Part shown: positions 35,284 through 44,121 of the stretch, one piece after another
How positions within the stretch are numbered: the stretch's first letter is position 1
Layout of the letters: every line of letters starts with the position of its first letter
DNA from: Candidatus Woesearchaeota archaeon
Lineage (GTDB): Archaea; Nanobdellota; Nanobdellia; Woesearchaeales; GW2011-AR9
Direction of reading: 5' to 3'
DNA: 64,000 bases
Assembly (NCBI GenBank): GCA_016188115.1
Contig: JACPIK010000002.1
Location: 927,462-991,461 of the forward strand
Position numbers and translations under genes: made by a program
Notes under the pieces: generated by a model
What the model was told of the DNA's origin: nothing
What the model saw: only the letters and a program-made list of their open reading frames with translations
Databases searched by the model: none

Positions 35284-35835
35284 TTAAAGCATCCTCATGA
35301 TAAGATCATTAATTTTTTCTCCTCTATATCCCAATGCGCCACCAGCAACGAAAGCAACTTTGATACCCTTGCGACCAAACCCTTTACGAGGAGGATTAAG
35401 ACGAAAATAGGGTTTGTATTCTTTTCCGCTAACAGTAAGCACTTTATAAGAGTATAATTCTTTAGCATCAGTTTTACGAGAGATAAATGCTTGACCGCGT
35501 ACGCGAACAAGTTCAGCAAATGTTTCTGGACTAATTTCCCCCCAAGTAACATAATCTTTAACTTTAGTAATCATACCTTGGTAAATTGCAGTATTAGGAA
35601 CTACTGCGCAAAAGTTTTTTCGAGTTAGACGCAACATGGAAAGAGTTCGAAAAATAGGTTCTGGCATATCAACAAAACCACGAACAAGAACAACGACTAA
35701 TTGTCCTGCTTTAGAAGCATTTTTTGAAGCATTTGAGATGCCCTCTGGAGTAGAAGCTTTTTTTGCAACTGGTGCGCTAGTCTTAGCACTTGCTTTGGTT
35801 GCAGGTACAGATGTTGATTGAGTGCGTGATGCCAT
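35284..35835 (-). CDS. rpl30: 50S ribosomal protein uL30
   Basis: The core LVVVLVRGFVDMPEPIFRTLSMLRLTRKNFCAVVPN matches archaeal uL30, followed by QGMITKVKDYVTWGEI. The C-terminal part has the archaeal-type extension ending in GGALGYRGEKINDLIMRML. The N-terminal 40 residues (Ser/Ala/Lys-rich) are extra and low complexity. Neighbours uS5 and uL15 are the expected ones. Confidence 0.9.
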   Translation of the reverse strand: MASRTQSTSVPATKASAKTSAPVAKKASTPEGISNASKNASKAGQLVVVLVRGFVDMPEPIFRTLSMLRLTRKNFCAVVPNTAIYQGMITKVKDYVTWGEISPETFAELVRVRGQAFISRKTDAKELYSYKVLTVSGKEYKPYFRLNPPRKGFGRKGIKVAFVAGGALGYRGEKINDLIMRML

Positions 35836-35889
35836 AGTAATTATCTCGTATGTTTATTCTAATTTGTAGTTATTGTAATTATTTTTTTA

Positions 35890-36666
35890 TTATTCTTTAA
35901 CTCTTCCTTCAATGATACCTAATTTTGCAACATCTGCAGGTTGGATTTTAACCTCTGAGAGTTTGTGAAGAGCATCAAGAAGAGCTTTAAGTAAATTGAG
36001 TTTTGTTTTGGTTTGACCAGAGGTTTTACTCCAGACGTCTCGAACACCAGCAAGAGAAAGAACTTTTGCACACTCTTTCTCAACACATAAACCTGTACCA
36101 CGAGGAGCAGGGATTAATGTAATTCGAACTGAGCCGCAACGACCAGTTACTTGGAAAGGAATAGAGTTAGCTTCGCGAGCATCAGTTGCCCAACTACCAC
36201 ATCCACGACGGATACGAATTAAGTTAAGTCGAGCTTGACGTTTTGCTTTATCACGAGAAGGAACGGTTTCTTTACTTTTACCCATACCTACACCAACATA
36301 TCCATTGCGATTACCAACAACAGCGCACGTTGTAAACTGGATTTTGTTACCTTCTTTAGTTTTCTTTTGAGTCTGACGGAAAATACGACGTTGACCACCG
36401 CCAAACTTACCTTTAGCTTGACCAATTAAAAGGAGATCTTCAGTGACATCTGGAAGTAACGTATCAACAATCTCAGATTCGAGGATTCTTTGACCGTTAT
36501 CAAAAATTTGATCGATATCGGTAATTTTACCTTCTTTAACATTTTTGCCCAATTCAGTGACCGGTTTCCATTCTGCGCGTGGTGCTGCATCACGTGAAGC
36601 GGCGTCGTCACGACTACGATTGTCGCGGCGTGTTCGTTTTTTTTGAGATGATTCTTCTTTACCCAT
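35890..36666 (-). CDS. rps5: 30S ribosomal protein uS5
   Basis: The double-stranded RNA-binding-like region VTELGKNVKEGKITDIDQIFDNGQRI, the QFTTCAVVGNRNGYVGVGMGKSKETVPS block (S5 signature) and the C-terminal domain (LIPAPRGTGLCVEKECAKVLSLAGVRDVWSKTSG) are conserved. uS5 guards decoding fidelity near the mRNA entry site. The N-terminal 30 residues are a charged extension. The stop lies just before the next gene in the order uL18-uS5-uL30. Confidence 0.95.
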   Translation of the reverse strand: MGKEESSQKKRTRRDNRSRDDAASRDAAPRAEWKPVTELGKNVKEGKITDIDQIFDNGQRILESEIVDTLLPDVTEDLLLIGQAKGKFGGGQRRIFRQTQKKTKEGNKIQFTTCAVVGNRNGYVGVGMGKSKETVPSRDKAKRQARLNLIRIRRGCGSWATDAREANSIPFQVTGRCGSVRITLIPAPRGTGLCVEKECAKVLSLAGVRDVWSKTSGQTKTKLNLLKALLDALHKLSEVKIQPADVAKLGIIEGRVKE

Positions 36667-36668
36667 TC

Positions 36669-37247
36669 TTATTGACCTTGAATTTTTTGTTTTACTGTTT
36701 TAACAGCAGCAGAGATATTTTCAGGCTTTGCTGTGTTTTTTAAATATTGCGAAAATTGATGAGTATATGCTGCTGCTTTTGGAGCAAGGGCATGCCCGTA
36801 ATTTTCAATATGTTTTCCACTAAGACGTTCTTCAGAAGGAAAAATCCCTTCTTCAGTATTAGGCACTTCTAATCCCCCATCTAAAACTCCTTTTAAGAAG
36901 GCATACACTCGCCCTTTGTGGAGAGGAGAAAGTAAACCAGTATCAAGAATGGCGTAGGAGCATCCTGCAGCCAAAGCTCGTTTAGCAACTAAAACACCAG
37001 TAAGATATGCAGCAGGAATATTTTTGCAAGAATATTTCCAACCCATTTTACGAAGTTCAAATGAGCTAACCCCTGTAACGACAATATCTCCTTGACCTGT
37101 AAAATTGAGAACTTGCGCAATCACTTGTTGATTTGTGAAACGCACTACTACTCGTGGTTTTCCACTTAAAAGTAGATGAAGACGTTTCTTATAATTAGTA
37201 CGTCCTTCTCGTTTACGACGGAAATGAATTGTTTTTGGATGAGTCAT
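36669..37247 (-). CDS. rpl18: 50S ribosomal protein uL18
   Basis: The archaeal uL18 hallmarks are present: FRRKREGRTNYKKRLHLLLSGKPRVVVRFTNQQVIAQV at the start, then KNIPAAYLTGVLVAKRALAAG and the GRVYAFLKGVLDGGLEVP block, which binds 5S rRNA. Length 192 is normal for archaea. It ends two bases before uS5. Confidence 0.94.
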   Translation of the reverse strand: MTHPKTIHFRRKREGRTNYKKRLHLLLSGKPRVVVRFTNQQVIAQVLNFTGQGDIVVTGVSSFELRKMGWKYSCKNIPAAYLTGVLVAKRALAAGCSYAILDTGLLSPLHKGRVYAFLKGVLDGGLEVPNTEEGIFPSEERLSGKHIENYGHALAPKAAAYTHQFSQYLKNTAKPENISAAVKTVKQKIQGQ

Positions 37248-37354
37248 TTTAGTTTTCTCGATATTTAATTTGATTTTGTTAATTATTTGACTTTCTTAAT
37301 TTTGTTTTTTAATTTGGTTTTTAGTTAAACACTTATTTTATACTGATCTTAAAC

Positions 37355-37828
37355 TTATTTTTGTTTCTCTGAAGTTTCCTGTTTCTTTTGTAGAGCTAGG
37401 CTACGTTCAGTGATATAAAGTTTAATGTGACGACGATTCCTGAAATAACCGCCCTTACACTTTCGGTAAAGAGCTTGATACGTTTTAGGAGTGATAATCA
37501 CTTTCTCACGTAATTCACGCAAGAATACACGTTGAGTACGAATACGTGCCATCCAACGGTCTTTTCGTGTAACTCTTGAGTACGCAGCGCCTTTACGAGT
37601 ACCGTGACCTTTCTGACGACCTTTTCGTTTCTGTTCAGCAATATGACGAGCACGACCACGAGATTGAAGACTAGGCGTTGCTGCATAAATTTTACCAACA
37701 GCTACAAGTCCACGAATATCTGAACGAGTAATTGCTTTGGAAACATCTTCTAGTGCATCAGTTCGGATACGAACTTTGTCAAGACCTACTTTAAGGACTT
37801 CTGCGGCTAATCGTTTTTTGCTCGTCAT
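37355..37828 (-). CDS. rpl19e: 50S ribosomal protein eL19
   Basis: I start at ATG 37828 (MTSKKRLAAEVLKVGLDKVRI), since an in-frame GTG at 37837 adds only three residues. The body matches eL19: AITRSDIRGLVAVGKI, KGHGTRKGAAYSRVTRKDRWMARIRTQRVFLRELRE, and a Lys-rich C-terminus. A TATA-like CCATATAAAC (37853-37862) is about 27-30 bases upstream, so an internal promoter may exist. It follows eL32, the usual archaeal order. Confidence 0.93.
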   Translation of the reverse strand: MTSKKRLAAEVLKVGLDKVRIRTDALEDVSKAITRSDIRGLVAVGKIYAATPSLQSRGRARHIAEQKRKGRQKGHGTRKGAAYSRVTRKDRWMARIRTQRVFLRELREKVIITPKTYQALYRKCKGGYFRNRRHIKLYITERSLALQKKQETSEKQK

Positions 37829-37865
37829 GGGATTCACACATTATAGTTATTGTTTATATGGTATT

Positions 37866-38444
37866 TTATTGTTCAGCAACATCAGAAGAGCTCTGTTGAG
37901 CTTTCTTTGCTTTTGCAGTTTGTTTTTTCTCTTCGGAAGATGTTTTTTTCTCTTCTGCTCGACGGCGATTCTCTTGTTCTTGCCTGCTTTTTTTACTAGT
38001 ACGAACAGTGCGAGCACTATGCCGAGTTGAAACCATACTCTTAATCTTTTCGATTAAACTCGTTGGATTTTTAATATTTAAAAGAGCAATATTTTTTTGT
38101 TGAGCAAGAGTAACTAAAGCAAGGCGTTTTTTTGCACCCAGTTTTGCTGCAAGTACAGCACCTTCATGAGCTGGTTTGATAGCTACTAATTGAGCTGGAG
38201 TGGCAACAATAACAGGAGTTAATCCCGATTGATGTAAACCTCGAACAGCGGCAGGAGCACCATATCCAGGAGTTGGACGAGCAGGACGACCACTATGCAT
38301 TTGACGGACTTTAGAATGACGACCATGCATATTACGCCAACGTAATTTAATACGTTTAACAAAACGTGATTCTTTAACAACGAAAGCAGGCTTACGAGCA
38401 TTCGATTTTGAACGTACAGCTAATAATTGTTTTGTTTGTGTCAT
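37866..38444 (-). CDS. rpl32e: 50S ribosomal protein eL32
   Basis: The conserved eL32 region is KPAFVVKESRFVKRIKLRWRNMHGRHSKVRQMHSGRPARPTPGYGAPAAVRGLHQSGL, followed by an alpha/beta segment. A long charged C-terminal extension of about 50 residues (KKSRQEQENRRRAEEKKTSSEEKKQ) is unusual and likely disordered. Neighbours uL6 and eL19 are the expected ones. Confidence 0.92.
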   Translation of the reverse strand: MTQTKQLLAVRSKSNARKPAFVVKESRFVKRIKLRWRNMHGRHSKVRQMHSGRPARPTPGYGAPAAVRGLHQSGLTPVIVATPAQLVAIKPAHEGAVLAAKLGAKKRLALVTLAQQKNIALLNIKNPTSLIEKIKSMVSTRHSARTVRTSKKSRQEQENRRRAEEKKTSSEEKKQTAKAKKAQQSSSDVAEQ

Positions 38445-38446
38445 GA

Positions 38447-38989
38447 TTATGCACTCTTACCTGCTTTTTCAGTCATATAACATCCATCTTGGAAAATACG
38501 TCGATCACGATTAGTAATTCGACAGAGCTGTTCAATACGACCAGCCATTAAACCTGCAAGTTCTTTATCGCAGCTTGTAACAGTAATTTCAGTTCCTTCA
38601 ATCTTAACAGTAGCTCCTTTAACAAGGTTAGCACGACGAGGAACAGCTTCACCAAGGAAATTTTTAACCACAAATTCTTGACCCACTACTGCTACATTCA
38701 TAGGAAAGTGACCAGAGCAAATTTTAAGTTTGTAAACAAACGGTTCAACTACGCCTTTAACCATATTAGCAACATGTGATTCAAATGAACCTACTACGGT
38801 CTTCTCTCTTTTTGTTCCTTTAACTGCAGAGACCACAATCATTGCACTTTCAACTCGTACTGCTACGCGAGGATGACGTAAGTCACGTGAAACTTCTCCT
38901 TTAGGTCCTTTAAGAGTTAACACACTATTAACTATAGTAGCATTGACGCCTTTTTCCAGTGGAATTTGTCGAGTAATATCTTCTTTCAT
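38447..38989 (-). CDS. rpl6: 50S ribosomal protein uL6
   Basis: Both halves of uL6 are present, including SVLTLKGPKGEVSRDL and the 23S-binding VAVVGQEFVVKNFLGEAVPRRANL. The C-terminus (RRIFQDGCYMTEK) matches archaeal uL6. Length 180 is standard. It ends two bases before eL32 and follows uS8, so it is tightly coupled within the operon. Confidence 0.94.
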   Translation of the reverse strand: MKEDITRQIPLEKGVNATIVNSVLTLKGPKGEVSRDLRHPRVAVRVESAMIVVSAVKGTKREKTVVGSFESHVANMVKGVVEPFVYKLKICSGHFPMNVAVVGQEFVVKNFLGEAVPRRANLVKGATVKIEGTEITVTSCDKELAGLMAGRIEQLCRITNRDRRIFQDGCYMTEKAGKSA

Positions 38990-39003
38990 TTTAATGACTC
39001 AAT

Positions 39004-39393
39004 TTAGTAACAGTATGCAAGTAACTTGCCACCTGTACTCTGTTCTTTTGCTTTGAAATGAGTTACAATGCCTTGTGGAGTGGAAACAACGAGGATTCCA
39101 AAATCTTTTGCAGGCAAATAACGTTTTTCCCATTTTTCAAAACCATTTGATTTTGTTGAAAAACGAGGTTTGATAACACCACATTTATTGATATTACCAA
39201 GCAATAAGATTTTAAGAGCGCCACCGCGACCGTCTTCAATTTCTTCAAATGAGCCAATATAATTGTGCTCACTCATAAGTGTAAGGATTCTTTTAATTAA
39301 AGACGATGCAGGTTTAATAACAACCTCACGTTTTCCAACGCGTTCAGCATTGATAACCTTTGAGAGGGCCGCTGCAAGAGGATCATTGAGCAT
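39004..39393 (-). CDS. rps8: 30S ribosomal protein uS8
   Basis: The uS8 N-terminus ([37 protein letters not shown]) and the RNA-binding C-terminal [28 protein letters not shown] (the GG/LLAYCY end) are clear. uS8 binds the central domain of 16S rRNA. Length 129 is normal. Confidence 0.95.
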   Translation of the reverse strand: MLNDPLAAALSKVINAERVGKREVVIKPASSLIKRILTLMSEHNYIGSFEEIEDGRGGALKILLLGNINKCGVIKPRFSTKSNGFEKWEKRYLPAKDFGILVVSTPQGIVTHFKAKEQSTGGKLLAYCY

Positions 39394-39403
39394 TTTGATT
39401 CAC

Positions 39404-39634
39404 CTAATTATATTTCTTGAACCCAAGTTCAAGTGCCATTTCACGAAAGCATTGACGACACAAGTTGAGTCCATATTTGTTGATGTGACCGCCAAGACGT
39501 CCACAATTTTTACAGTGACGAAGAGCTTTACCACAAGATCGTTTACGAAGGGAGTTAAACTTAAGGTATTTCGCCTTCTTAACTGGCTTAGCATCCAGTT
39601 GCGTAAACATTTTCCGATGATCGCTTGTTGTCAT
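39404..39634 (-). CDS. rps14: 30S ribosomal protein uS14 (zinc-binding form)
   Basis: The C-terminal 45 residues carry two CxxC pairs ([10 protein letters not shown] and CRQCFREMA) that form the zinc ribbon of archaeal uS14, and the final LGFKKYN is canonical. At 76 residues it is about 20 longer than the usual 50-56, due to an N-terminal extension ([19 protein letters not shown]). It is placed between uL5 and uS8 as expected. Confidence 0.93.
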   Translation of the reverse strand: MTTSDHRKMFTQLDAKPVKKAKYLKFNSLRKRSCGKALRHCKNCGRLGGHINKYGLNLCRQCFREMALELGFKKYN

Positions 39635-39680
39635 TGTAATCTCCTAATTGTTATATTATTATTTTCTTACTGCTATTTTC

Positions 39681-40217
39681 TTACTGTTCTTCTTGAACTT
39701 TAATTCCTAAACCTTGCACAAATGCAATTGCTTCTTGTTTAGTGATGATATGTTTCTTTCCAACTAAGGAAGTATGAATTTTCCGTTTTTTAACACTATA
39801 ACCTGGGCGTTCTAAAGTTACTGCAACTTCTAACCCCATGATTTTAAGTTCAGGATCATACTCTAATCCTTCAATGTCAATATATTCAGGCACACCAAAT
39901 GAAAAACTTCCTTGAGCATCAAAATTTCGAGCTAACAAAGTATTTTCTTTTGCAACAACGAGACGTTTCAGTAATTCTTTTGCACCCTTACGTACAGTTA
40001 CTTTACACCCAATTGCCAAACCAGGACGTAGGCCCCAACCAGGAATACGTTTGGAAGTTGTTGTTTTGACAGGTTTAAGTGGAGATAGTTTCTCAAGTAA
40101 TTTAAGACCTTTTTTAAGATGATCTTCATTCTTTCCTGCCCCAACATTAAGAGTCAATTTAGTAATACGAATCTCCCTCATGGGGTTCAAATCGCGAGTC
40201 ATTGTTGCTTTTGCCAT
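39681..40217 (-). CDS. rpl5: 50S ribosomal protein uL5
   Basis: The conserved segments REIRITKLTLNVGAGKNEDHLKKG, LKPVKTTTSKRIPGWGLRPGLAIGCKVTVR and FGVPEYIDIEGLEYDPELKIMGLEVAVTL identify uL5, which binds 5S rRNA and P-site tRNA. Length 178 is usual for archaea. It lies four bases after the eS4 stop. Confidence 0.95.
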   Translation of the reverse strand: MAKATMTRDLNPMREIRITKLTLNVGAGKNEDHLKKGLKLLEKLSPLKPVKTTTSKRIPGWGLRPGLAIGCKVTVRKGAKELLKRLVVAKENTLLARNFDAQGSFSFGVPEYIDIEGLEYDPELKIMGLEVAVTLERPGYSVKKRKIHTSLVGKKHIITKQEAIAFVQGLGIKVQEEQ

Positions 40218-40221
40218 AGTC

Positions 40222-40911
40222 TTATGCTACCACCTTAAAAAGTGGTTTCGTTTTTCCTACAACGAAAAGGTATTGTTTTGAAGTGCGTACTTCATTATTC
40301 TCTGAATCAGCATATACTGCTTGCGTCTCTTTAAGTGAACGAACAGTTCCTTGAGAACCTGCATGCTTACCTTGGGCAAGGAAAATGTGAACGCCCTCAC
40401 CTAAAGCGATTGATTCTGTAATTTTTTGATCCGGAAGAGAGATAACAACACTATCACCGATATTAATTTTAGCTGAGCTTGGAACAGTTCGACCATCATG
40501 TAAACGAAGCATTACACTGCCACCTTTAACAACACTCTTTCCAAGAACTTTGCATACTTTAGTAGTACTCTCTGCAACAGGAATAGAAAGGAGAACTAAT
40601 CGACCTTTCTCATCAACACTCATACGATAATATTTTTGAAGAGAGGGAATAGTTAATACATCAAAAAGACCAACCAAATGCCTATGATCTTGACGACGAC
40701 GTCCATCAACTAAAACTTCATTTGCATGAAGCAATTTAGTTACTTCAGACATAGTAGTTGCAAGTTTTAACATATCCCGAAGTATTACACCTAAAGGTAA
40801 CCCCATATTTTGAGGATGCGCACCAGGATGAGGACGAAGGGTAAATGTTCGGTGCTTACGAGCAATAACCCAAGCTCGAGGCGATGCAATGCGTTTTAAG
40901 TGATTTTTCAT
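40222..40911 (-). CDS. rps4e: 30S ribosomal protein eS4
   Basis: The start KNHLKRIASPRAWVIARKHRTFTLRPHPGAH is a signature of eS4. An S4-like RNA-binding segment (EVTKLLHANEVLVDGRRRQDHRHLVGLFDVL) follows, then a KOW motif near the C-terminus (LAQGKHAGSQGTVRSL). It lies after uL24, the usual archaeal order. Length 229 is normal. Confidence 0.95.
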   Translation of the reverse strand: MKNHLKRIASPRAWVIARKHRTFTLRPHPGAHPQNMGLPLGVILRDMLKLATTMSEVTKLLHANEVLVDGRRRQDHRHLVGLFDVLTIPSLQKYYRMSVDEKGRLVLLSIPVAESTTKVCKVLGKSVVKGGSVMLRLHDGRTVPSSAKINIGDSVVISLPDQKITESIALGEGVHIFLAQGKHAGSQGTVRSLKETQAVYADSENNEVRTSKQYLFVVGKTKPLFKVVA

Positions 40912-40958
40912 TTTGAATCGTTTTAGTGTTTGTTTTAATTATTTTTGATTATTCTTAA

Positions 40959-41420
40959 CTATTTTTTTACCGTAGTGGCTTTCTTAACCACTGTTTTTAC
41001 TGGCTTTGATTGTGACTGAGGAATTACAGTTTTAGTTTTAGCAGCTTCGAGTTTTTCTTTTCGTCGTTTATCTTTCAAATCTAATTCTACTATGACTAAA
41101 TTTGAAGGTTCAAGAGCTACTTGAACTTTTGAGCCATCCCGTTTAACAACATCAAGACCGCTAAGATAGACTTTGCTAAAGTGAAGAGAGACGCGTTCTA
41201 CTTGCGCTTCTCGTTTTTTAAATTGACCACGTAAAACACGCACTTTGTCTCCTTTACGGATTTGTGTGCTTCGCACACCATGTTTTGCTCGTAAATCCTT
41301 GGAAAGATGAACATGAACAAATTTTTGACGAACATGTAAAGGTGCAGCATAGCGGAACTTACGTTGCTTACGAGCTTGAATACTTTTGTTCCAGGATGTT
41401 GAAAATTTTAATTGAGTCAT
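40959..41420 (-). CDS. rpl24: 50S ribosomal protein uL24
   Basis: The KOW-containing core RKGDKVRVLRGQFKKREAQVERV and the archaeal N-terminus (HVRQKFVHVHLSKDLRAKHGVRSTQIRKGD) identify uL24. A Lys/Thr/Val-rich C-terminal tail (SQSKPVKTVVKKATTVKK) is an extension. It sits between uL14 and eS4. Confidence 0.93.
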   Translation of the reverse strand: MTQLKFSTSWNKSIQARKQRKFRYAAPLHVRQKFVHVHLSKDLRAKHGVRSTQIRKGDKVRVLRGQFKKREAQVERVSLHFSKVYLSGLDVVKRDGSKVQVALEPSNLVIVELDLKDKRRKEKLEAAKTKTVIPQSQSKPVKTVVKKATTVKK

Positions 41421-41437
41421 AGTTCACCTGTATACGC

Positions 41438-41839
41438 TTATACCACCATACTTGCAACTTTTGCAACAGCAGGCCAGCGTTCAGCAACTTCTTTTGCGAT
41501 AGGACCTTTAAAGATAGTTCCTTTTGGATTTCCTTTATCATCTTTTAAGACAATAGCAGCATTGTCCTCAAAACAAATACGAGTTCCATCAGGACGACGA
41601 TACTCTTTCTTTTGACGAACAATGATAGCAGGAACGACAGTTTTACGCATTTCTAATTTACCTTTCTTAACGGAAGCAAGTACAAAGTCACCAACTCCAC
41701 AAACTGGAATTCGACCAATACTTGTTTTTTGCCCTTTAACGGAAACAATTTTGAGTACTTTTGCACCAGAGTTATCACAGGTGTTAACCCACGCTTGCGA
41801 AGGAATTGCTCGCACAACACGACCTTTTAATGCTTTCAT
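41438..41839 (-). CDS. rpl14: 50S ribosomal protein uL14
   Basis: Conserved uL14 sequence VNTCDNSGAKVLKIVSVKG, GDFVLASVKKGKLEMRKTVVPAIIVRQKKEYRRPDGTRICFEDNAAIVLKDDKGNPKGTIFKGPIAKEVAERWP is present. uL14 lies at the subunit interface. Length 133 is typical. It follows uS17 after about 107 bases, a spacer with AT-rich inverted repeats. Confidence 0.95.
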   Translation of the reverse strand: MKALKGRVVRAIPSQAWVNTCDNSGAKVLKIVSVKGQKTSIGRIPVCGVGDFVLASVKKGKLEMRKTVVPAIIVRQKKEYRRPDGTRICFEDNAAIVLKDDKGNPKGTIFKGPIAKEVAERWPAVAKVASMVV

Positions 41840-41946
41840 GGTGAAATTTTACACTCCTAATTGTTTTTTGTTTGAATTTTTTATTTTTACTTATTGATAT
41901 TTTTTATCTATTGATGAATCAATGAGTCTAATCATCAACTCATGAT

Positions 41947-42384
41947 TTATTCTTTACGATCTTTCTTGACAACTTTTTCTGCTTTCTTTTGCTTTTCTTT
42001 AAGTTCTTTCACTTGTTGCTGTTGTTCTTGTTGAGCAAGAGTTGACGCAGCAACGGAACCATGTCGTAATACTTGGATGATAACATGATGCTTTGTTTTA
42101 CTTAAAGGGCGAGTTCGTGCAACACGAACTTGATCACCAACTTGAGCATTAATACTTGCAGGATTATGAACACGAATACGAGATCGTTTAGTAGTAAAAC
42201 GTTCATACTTTGGCACTGAAATTGAATTGTGCCACTCGATTGTTGCTGAGCGATTAGTATCTTTTTTGATAACAACTCCTGTAAGGAATTCTTTTTTTAC
42301 GTTAATTTCTCCGTAAAAAGGGCACTTTTTATCGTACTGATCAGACTTCACTGGAGCCTTGATGCCAAACACATTTTGTTTCAT
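41947..42384 (-). CDS. rps17: 30S ribosomal protein uS17
   Basis: The OB-fold segment FLTGVVIKKDTNRSATIEWHNSISVPKYERFTTKRSRIRVHNPASINAQVGDQVRVARTRPLSKTKHHVI matches archaeal uS17. A Gln/Lys/Glu-rich C-terminal extension of about 35 residues follows. uS17 binds 16S rRNA near h7/h11. It follows the RNase P protein gene, a conserved archaeal arrangement. Confidence 0.94.
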   Translation of the reverse strand: MKQNVFGIKAPVKSDQYDKKCPFYGEINVKKEFLTGVVIKKDTNRSATIEWHNSISVPKYERFTTKRSRIRVHNPASINAQVGDQVRVARTRPLSKTKHHVIIQVLRHGSVAASTLAQQEQQQQVKELKEKQKKAEKVVKKDRKE

Positions 42385-42454
42385 TTTGTTGAATTCCCCC
42401 CATAAAGGCAGGTTGTTTTTGATTGTTTTTTTGTATTTTTTTAACTGTAATTTT

Positions 42455-42688
42455 TTACTCTTTCATTCGCTCTTCAGGACGACGGATTAAGTCAACCCCT
42501 TTGAGAGTTTGTTTTTGATCAACTAAACTCAATTCGATGTTTTTTTTAAAAACTCGAAGAGATTTTGTTAACTTTGTAACACATAAAGTATGCTTGGTTT
42601 CATCGATAATTCGACCTTGCCATTGACAACCACTATTCAAGTCGTGAATGAGTACATTCTGACCGATTAGTTCGCCTTTGTATACCAT
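42455..42688 (-). CDS. rnp1: RNase P protein component 1 (Rpp29/Pop4)
   Basis: This 77-residue protein has the Sm-like core of archaeal Rpp29 (YKGELIGQNVLIHDLNSGCQWQGRIIDETKHTLCV, then the RVFKKNIELSLV strand). Rpp29 is one of the protein cofactors of RNase P, which trims tRNA 5' leaders. It sits directly before uS17 in archaeal S10-spc operons, which supports the call. It is shorter than typical family members because the N-terminal extension is missing. Confidence 0.88.
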   Translation of the reverse strand: MVYKGELIGQNVLIHDLNSGCQWQGRIIDETKHTLCVTKLTKSLRVFKKNIELSLVDQKQTLKGVDLIRRPEERMKE

Positions 42689-42779
42689 AGCTACCGTAAT
42701 TGTGTTTCCTACACCAAAAACAATTGTTTTGATGCTTGATGATGTTTAATTTTGATGATGATTAGTTTTAAGCTTGACA

Positions 42780-43085
42780 TCAAACTATTTCAATGGTCTC
42801 GTCGGGAAAACCGAGTTCGATGAGTGCTTTTTTGATACGAATTTTATGATCGCCTTGAAGTTCGATTTGACCGGTTTTCGCAGTCCCCCCGCAGGCGAAT
42901 TTGGATTTGAGCTTCTTGAAGAGGTCGTCAACATTTACTTCCTTTTGAATCCCGGAAACGACTGTATACTTCTTTCCAAATTTTCGTTTTTCAATTTTGA
43001 CCGTGATCTTTTGTTGTTCACGAGCAATTGCTTCACAGACACAAAGGTCCGAAGGCAATCCACATTGGTTACATACACCGACCAT
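42780..43085 (-). CDS. SUI1/eIF1-like translation initiation factor
   Basis: Residues 1-18 have a zinc-like N-terminal CNQCGLPSDLCVC motif. The SUI1 fold follows: KITVKIEKRKFGKKYTVVSG, LFKKLKSKFACGGTAKTGQIELQGDHKIRIKKALIELGF. Archaeal aIF1 helps find the start codon on the small subunit. Its place between uL29 and the RNase P protein gene is the standard archaeal order. Confidence 0.92.
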   Translation of the reverse strand: MVGVCNQCGLPSDLCVCEAIAREQQKITVKIEKRKFGKKYTVVSGIQKEVNVDDLFKKLKSKFACGGTAKTGQIELQGDHKIRIKKALIELGFPDETIEIV

Positions 43086-43087
43086 GT

Positions 43088-43300
43088 TTATTTGTTAGAG
43101 GAAACCTCTTCTTCTTTCATTGATAGGAATGTGTATGCCCGAGCAATATTTTTCTTTAATTGTCGTAATCGTCCAGGATTTTGAGTGTTTGCTCCTGAAG
43201 CGACCTGAGTATTAAGTTTTAAGAGTTCCTTTTTAAATTCTTCGAGACGAGCACGAATCTCTGTTACTGAGAGAGAGGAAATTTCTTTAGTAGTTCTCAT
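43088..43300 (-). CDS. rpl29: 50S ribosomal protein uL29
   Basis: A 70-residue, two-helix protein with the uL29 pattern (EIRARLEEFKKELLKLNTQVASGANTQNPGRLRQLKKNIARAYTFL). uL29 lies at the tunnel exit near the SRP and SecY docking site. It overlaps uS3 by four bases (ATGA). Confidence 0.92.
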   Translation of the reverse strand: MRTTKEISSLSVTEIRARLEEFKKELLKLNTQVASGANTQNPGRLRQLKKNIARAYTFLSMKEEEVSSNK

Positions 43301-44121
43301 GCTTCTTCACCTTTTAATTCAGCATTTTCATTTGCATTTTCAGGGGAAGCTGATGCTTTAGTATTGGTTGTTTTACGAGGTGGAGCTTTTTTGTCAGCTT
43401 TATCAGTTTTTTCTGAAGATGTTTTCTTTTTTGCAGGAGCTCTTTTTTTAGGAGAAGCTTTTTTAGCTTGATCCTCGTCTAAAGCACCTGCTGCTTCAGT
43501 GATTGCTTCTATTTGTTCCACTGGTTCAGGTAAAATATCAATATGATCAGGAAGTATAAGATCCCGAGGCATAATGGAAACTTTAATGCCAATAACTCCT
43601 GTTTTAAGGACTGCACTAGCACGAGCATGTCGAACACCAACTACTGCTACATCTCCGCATTTTTTCAAATAACCTTGATAAAAACGCCAACTTTTTGCAC
43701 GAGCACCAGGAATTTTACCAGAGATGATAATTTCAACTCCAAGAGCACCAGCACCAAGCACATTTTGCATGACTTTATGACCAATACCTTTGAAACGAGC
43801 TGAACCAAACCGCTCTAATGAGGAAGCAATACGTTCTGCAACGATTACTGGATCAAGGAAAATATCTTTTACTTCTGTAATTTCAATTTGAGGATTTTCA
43901 AGTTTAAACTCTTGTTTAAGCATCTTAGTCAAATCGCGAATATTTCCACCTTTGGAACCAACAATGACGCTTGGTCGACTTGCGTGAACAATTATTTTTT
44001 CACCTAACGGAATTTTCTTAAGAGTTACTTGGGAAATACCTGCATTTTTAAGGCGCTCACGAACGAATTTCTTTATGTAAAACTCTTTTGTTTTCTGTGC
44101 GATGAATTCTCTCTCAATCAT
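43297..44121 (-). CDS. rps3: 30S ribosomal protein uS3
   Basis: A KH domain is clear in KIIVHASRPSVIVGSKGGNIRDLTKMLKQEF. The C-terminal uS3 domain (ISGKIPGARAKSWRFYQGYLKKCGD, TGVIGIKVSIMPRDLILPD) follows. A long Lys/Ala/Pro/Glu-rich C-terminal tail of about 70 residues is an extension and likely disordered. It overlaps uL22 by four bases and uL29 by four. Confidence 0.95.
   Translation of the reverse strand: MIEREFIAQKTKEFYIKKFVRERLKNAGISQVTLKKIPLGEKIIVHASRPSVIVGSKGGNIRDLTKMLKQEFKLENPQIEITEVKDIFLDPVIVAERIASSLERFGSARFKGIGHKVMQNVLGAGALGVEIIISGKIPGARAKSWRFYQGYLKKCGDVAVVGVRHARASAVLKTGVIGIKVSIMPRDLILPDHIDILPEPVEQIEAITEAAGALDEDQAKKASPKKRAPAKKKTSSEKTDKADKKAPPRKTTNTKASASPENANENAELKGEEA

Noticed and set aside
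40180-40200. A GGGGTTCAAATCGCG stretch resembling a tRNA T-arm
   Set aside because: It lies within the first codons of uL5 and no acceptor or anticodon stem can be built around it.
41840-41946. Inverted repeats between uL14 and uS17 as another double-hairpin copy
   Set aside because: The repeats (ATGAG/CTCAT, TTGAT/ATCAA) lack the AGAAA/TTTCT base and the self-complementary joint.
42717-42730. AAAACAATTGTTTT palindrome before the RNase P protein gene as a regulatory site
   Set aside because: A perfect palindrome of only A/T-rich sequence in an AT-rich genome is expected by chance; no partner site was seen.
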